DNA from: a candidate division SR1 bacterium
Lineage (GTDB): Bacteria; Patescibacteriota; Gracilibacteria; Absconditabacterales; Absconditicoccaceae
Direction: 5' to 3'
Assembly: GCA_025997135.1 (NCBI GenBank)
Contig: BNUE01000040.1
Coordinates: forward strand, 1 to 9,850
DNA: 9,850 nt
Below are positions 7,260 through 9,850 of this stretch, one piece after another. Made by a program: the position numbers and the translations under genes. Under the pieces are notes generated by a model. It saw only the letters and a list, made by a program, of their open reading frames with translations, was not told the origin of the DNA and made no database searches. Each line of letters begins with the position of its first letter. The stretch's first letter is position 1.

Positions 7260-8636
7260 ATGATAAATTTGAAAAAAAGTGATCAGATTTCTTATTCTAT
7301 TTGGCTAAAAGGACTCAGTGAAGAAACTGTGCTGAAGATTTCACAAGACCTGAATGAGCCAGAATGGATGTTAAAATTAAGACTTCAGAGTCTAGAAATT
7401 TTTCAAAAGATAAAAAATCCTGACTTTTGACCTGATTTATCTAGTTTAGATTATGAAAATCTAGTTTATTACGCAGTGCCTGAAAAAAATTATACTTGAA
7501 GCAGTGAAAGTCGAGATGAAGTCCCGGAAAATGTGAAGAAAATTTTCGATAAATTAAATATTCCAGAGAGTGAAAAGAAATATTTAGCAGGAGTCTGAGG
7601 TCAATATGACTCAAGTGTAGTTTATCATAAATTAAAAAAAAAATGGCAAAAAAGCTGAATAATTTTTCTAGATATGTCTGATGGTGTGCGTGAATATCCA
7701 GACTTAGTTCAGAAATATTTTATGAAACTAATCCCAAATACTGATCATAAATTTGTGGCACTTCACGGAGCAGTTCGAAGTGGATGAACGTTTATTTATG
7801 TGCCGAAAGGCGTGAAATTAACTGATCCATTACAGGCATATTTCCGTATGAATACCTTGGCTGGTGGACAGTTTGAGCATACTTTAATAATTCTGGAAGA
7901 TGAAGCTGAGGCTAATTATATTGAATGATGTTCAGCCCCAAAGTATGATAAACGTTCACTTCATGCTGGATGTGTGGAGATTTATGTATGAAATAACGCT
8001 AAAATGAGGTACAGTTCAGTCGAAAACTGGAGTCTGAATACTTTTAATTTGAATACAAAACGCTCAATAATTGGTGAAAATGCGTTTATGGAGTGGATAA
8101 GTGGAAATATGGGTTCAGGTGCGACAATGCTGTATCCGTGTAGTATTTTGAAATGAAATGGTGCTAAAAGTGATAATATATCTCTAGTCGTGGCTAGTAA
8201 AGGTCAAAATCAAGATATCTGAGCAAAAGTAATACATATCTGAGAGAATACTACTTCAAATATTGTATCAAAATCTATCTCAAAAGATGGTGGAATTAGT
8301 ATCTATAGATGATTGGTGGATGTGAAAAAGAGTGCTAAAAATGCTGTAAATTCGACTAAATGTGACGCATTACTGATAGATGAAATATCTATTTCTGATA
8401 CATTTCCTGAATTGAGAGTGGAGACGGATGATGCGACAATCTCTCATGAAGCTACAGCCTGAAAAATCGATACATATCAGCTTTTTTATCTGATGAGTAA
8501 AGGATTAAATAATGAAAAAGCTATGGCTATGATGGTAAATGGTTTCCTGAGTGGAGTGACGAAGCAATTACCGATGGAATATGCAGGGGAGTTAAATCAT
8601 CTGATAGAGATGGAAATGGAAGGTAGTATTGGATAA
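7260..8636 (+). CDS. sufB: Fe-S cluster assembly scaffold protein SufB
   Basis: Core of the SufBC2D scaffold on which Fe-S clusters are built in the cytoplasm, taking sulfur from SufS/SufU or SufE. 458 residues, close to the compact bacterial form, with about twelve TGA codons read as Gly. Diagnostic segments: [16 protein letters not shown] near the N-terminus, LAGVGGQYDSS, VPKGVKL, EGCSAPKYD (Cys224), [21 protein letters not shown] (Cys368) and SHEATAGKI (His396-Glu397). The spacing from Cys368 to Glu397 (29 residues) equals that of the E. coli SufB pair Cys405/Glu434, as I recall it. The usual Gln in the QNW motif is Glu here. I chose the ATG at 7260 because a stop lies at 7239-7241 and no other ATG is in frame between. 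No sufC, sufD or sufS gene is adjacent. The 29-base gap to the next gene suggests co-transcription. Confidence 0.97.
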
Positions 8637-8650
8637 TTTTTTATATTGGT

Positions 8651-8658
8651 AGAAGGGA
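8651..8658 (+). promoter_or_regulatory. Ribosome binding site of the AGOG gene
   Basis: AGAAGGGA lies seven bases before the ATG at 8666. It also lies directly against an out-of-frame ATG at 8658, which opens only an 18-codon frame. The conserved coding frame decides for 8666 (or 8669, the adjacent Met). Confidence 0.55.
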
Positions 8659-8665
8659 TGTTTAG

Positions 8666-9373
8666 ATGATGAAAGATTTATATTTACGTATTATGGAGTG
8701 AAAATGAGATATAGTAGATATTCAGGAGATAGAAAAATCTGATCCACAGTTTCAGTCTATCGTAAAACTCGAAAAAACAGTGGAAAATAAGGAGCTTTTT
8801 TTGTCTCTGATTATCGCGAATAGTATCATCTGTTATCAGATTTATATGACGGGTGAGCAATATCGAGAAACTTTTTGTAATTATTTCGATAAAGCCAGCT
8901 TTCAAACTGGGGAAATTATTACTAAAGTAGAAAAATTTGCTAATATTTACAATAAAAGGATTCTGGAGGGAAAAATAAAAAGATTAAAAAAACTGACTTC
9001 CTTTTTTCAGGATTTTAACTGACGTTCAGCTTTCTATCACGAAAATATGGTCGCTCTGAGAGATGATTTAGCTCGCTATTTGGGGGTTGGGAAGTGAAAA
9101 ATACAGAGAAATGATGGAATGAAAACTATAAACTTTGCAATCAAAATGTTCAGTTATGGAGCTAGAAATATTTACTGATTTAGAAGGTTTCCAGTAGAGA
9201 TTTGAATCCCTATTGATAGTAGATTAGAGAAAATTTTCGAGAAATATAGGTGAGATTATAATGATATAAATCTATTTTATACGGATTTAGCTGGAAAATT
9301 ATGTCTTTCACCACTACATTTAGATGCTGTTTTATGGATAAATACTGATAAATTAATGAGATGAAATAGTTAA
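8666..9373 (+). CDS. AGOG-type N-glycosylase/DNA lyase (8-oxoguanine repair)
   Basis: Removes oxidised guanine from DNA and cuts at the resulting abasic site (base excision repair). 235 residues, usual for the archaeal AGOG family, with eight TGA codons read as Gly. The C-terminal half carries the family pattern: DGMKTINFAIKMFSYGAR with candidate Schiff-base Lys153, IGIPIDSRL with candidate catalytic Asp184, and SPLHLDAVLW near the end. Lys and Asp are 31 residues apart; the pair I recall from Pyrobaculum AGOG (Lys140/Asp172) is 32 apart. The N-terminal half is helical and poorly conserved. The start is ATG 8666, directly after an in-frame TAG at 8663-8665, with a Shine-Dalgarno upstream; ATG 8669 is the alternative. 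It follows sufB by 29 bases and is probably in its operon. Its stop codon touches the minus-strand T-run of the next terminator. Assignment is by motif reading, not by a search. Confidence 0.8.
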
Positions 9374-9401
9374 AAAAAACAGGTAAAATGGATTTACCTG
9401 T
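9372..9401 (-). terminator. Intrinsic terminator of the small minus-strand gene
   Basis: A nine-base-pair perfect stem (ACAGGTAAA 9379-9387 with TTTACCTGT 9393-9401) has a five-base loop and is followed on the minus strand by a run of eight T. It ends exactly at the stop codon of the convergent glycosylase gene. For plus-strand transcripts the stem lacks a following T-run. Confidence 0.88.
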
Positions 9402-9415
9402 CAAATAGATTAAAT

Positions 9416-9649
9416 TTAGTTATTTGTAATTAGTTCTTGTAGTGTATTCCAATCACTCATTAAATCTGATTCTGTATTGTAGTAAAACCTGAGAGGATTT
9501 TGAGTATTTAATAAAAAAACTAACAGGATACCATCTACATAATCTATATCAAATTCAGTAATATGGCTCAATTTTAATGAATAATCTTCATTTTCTGTTT
9601 TTATAGAAATGTAGCCAGAAGTTTTAAAATCTAAATCTTTTACTACCAT
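9416..9649 (-). CDS. Small acidic beta-rich protein of unknown function
   Basis: 77 residues, ATG at 9647-9649, stop at 9416-9418, no TGA codons. I do not recognise the family. The sequence is acidic, with alternating hydrophobic beta-strand segments (GYISIKTE, YSLKLSHITEFDIDYV, GILLVFLL, LRFYYNTE) and a C-terminal amphipathic helix (SDWNTLQELITNN). Several strands capped by one C-terminal helix resemble a small PH-like fold, but that is only a shape argument. There is no signal peptide or TM helix, so it is probably cytoplasmic. It has the best expression signals in the window: AGGAG six bases before the ATG, a near-consensus promoter and a strong terminator. It is therefore a stand-alone, probably well-expressed gene. 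Confidence 0.85.
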   Translation of the reverse strand: MVVKDLDFKTSGYISIKTENEDYSLKLSHITEFDIDYVDGILLVFLLNTQNPLRFYYNTESDLMSDWNTLQELITNN

Positions 9650-9655
9650 TTTTTT

Positions 9656-9660
9656 CTCCT
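9656..9660 (-). promoter_or_regulatory. Strong Shine-Dalgarno of the small gene
   Basis: AGGAG on the minus strand, six A bases from the ATG. It is the clearest Shine-Dalgarno in this window and stands out because ftsH, sufB and the second surface-protein gene have none that I can see. Confidence 0.85.
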
Positions 9661-9681
9661 AAATAAGTTTATATTTTCTTC

Positions 9682-9709
9682 ATTATACTCAAAAAAAGTA
9701 AAAAGTCAA
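9682..9709 (-). promoter_or_regulatory. Sigma70-type promoter of the small gene
   Basis: On the minus strand, TTGACT (9709-9704), 16 bases, then a perfect TATAAT (9687-9682). The expected start is near 9675, giving a leader of about 25 bases that carries the Shine-Dalgarno. The spacer ends TTTTTTTGAG, like the promoter at 6285-6312. Confidence 0.8.
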
Positions 9710-9710
9710 G

Positions 9711-9850
9711 GGATTTTTTATCATGAAAAATTATAATTCAAAATGCACCACCAATCAGTAAGATAGAAATGTTACGTTTTATATCTTTACTTTCATAGGT
9801 GATGCCACACAATACTACACAAAAGAACCACTTAAATCAAGAGGAAAGAC
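9711..9850. other. Unassigned right end
   Basis: No supported gene. On the minus strand one frame is open (TGA as Gly) from the window edge to a stop at 9669-9671. It would run through the promoter of the small gene and shows no known motif. Plus-strand frames are short. A gene could continue beyond the edge in either direction. Confidence 0.4.

Noticed and set aside
8658..8714. Short frame from ATG 8658, directly after the Shine-Dalgarno
   Set aside because: It has only 18 codons, no motif, and is out of frame with the glycosylase, which is supported by conserved motifs.
9669..9850. C-terminal part of a minus-strand protein entering from the right edge
   Set aside because: It is open for about 60 codons with TGA as Gly, but shows no recognisable motif and would run through the well-formed promoter of the small gene. 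A chance open frame in AT-rich DNA is at least as likely.

Overview
The window reads cleanly only if TGA is a sense codon for glycine (translation table 25). With TGA as a stop, almost every gene breaks into pieces. With TGA as Gly, long intact frames appear, and TGA falls on invariant glycines such as the Walker A Gly of FtsH, the Gly of the NYN acidic motif, and glycines flanking SufB active-site residues. TGG is still used where Trp is expected. This code, the low G+C content, and the surface-protein C-terminal domain ending in a Gly-Asn-Val-Met-Leu-Met-Leu-Met motif point to a Candidate Phyla Radiation bacterium of the Absconditabacteria (SR1) or Gracilibacteria lineage. I cannot choose between the two from this window.

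Layout. Positions 1-1514 (+) hold the 3' part of a large Ig-repeat surface protein whose 5' end lies outside the window. It stops inside a domain and has no visible anchor. Positions 1565-4225 (+) hold its paralogue: signal peptide, Ig-like repeats, calcium-binding thrombospondin type 3 repeats, a Gly-rich linker and a C-terminal S-layer-homology-like domain. Hairpin 4246-4282 lies between this gene and ftsH, which converges on it (4369-6249, -). Between ftsH and the next minus-strand gene, a NYN-domain protein (6370-6858, -), is a short unit on the plus strand: a near-consensus promoter, about 50 transcribed bases, and a hairpin with a T-run. This is a candidate small RNA. About 400 AT-rich bases (6859-7259) separate it from sufB (7260-8636, +). 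sufB is followed 29 bases later by an AGOG-type 8-oxoguanine DNA glycosylase/lyase (8666-9373, +). A hairpin (9379-9401) separates this from a small unrecognised minus-strand gene (9416-9649), which has the clearest expression signals in the window (-35, -10, Shine-Dalgarno, terminator). Positions 9711-9850 are unassigned.

How the genes relate. The two surface proteins form one tandem paralogous locus that has evolved by shuffling of Ig-domain blocks. FtsH (membrane protein quality control), the NYN protein (probable RNA cleavage), SufB (Fe-S cluster assembly) and AGOG (repair of oxidised guanine) are housekeeping functions. sufB and the glycosylase probably form a two-gene unit. No mobile element, tRNA, rRNA or CRISPR array is visible.
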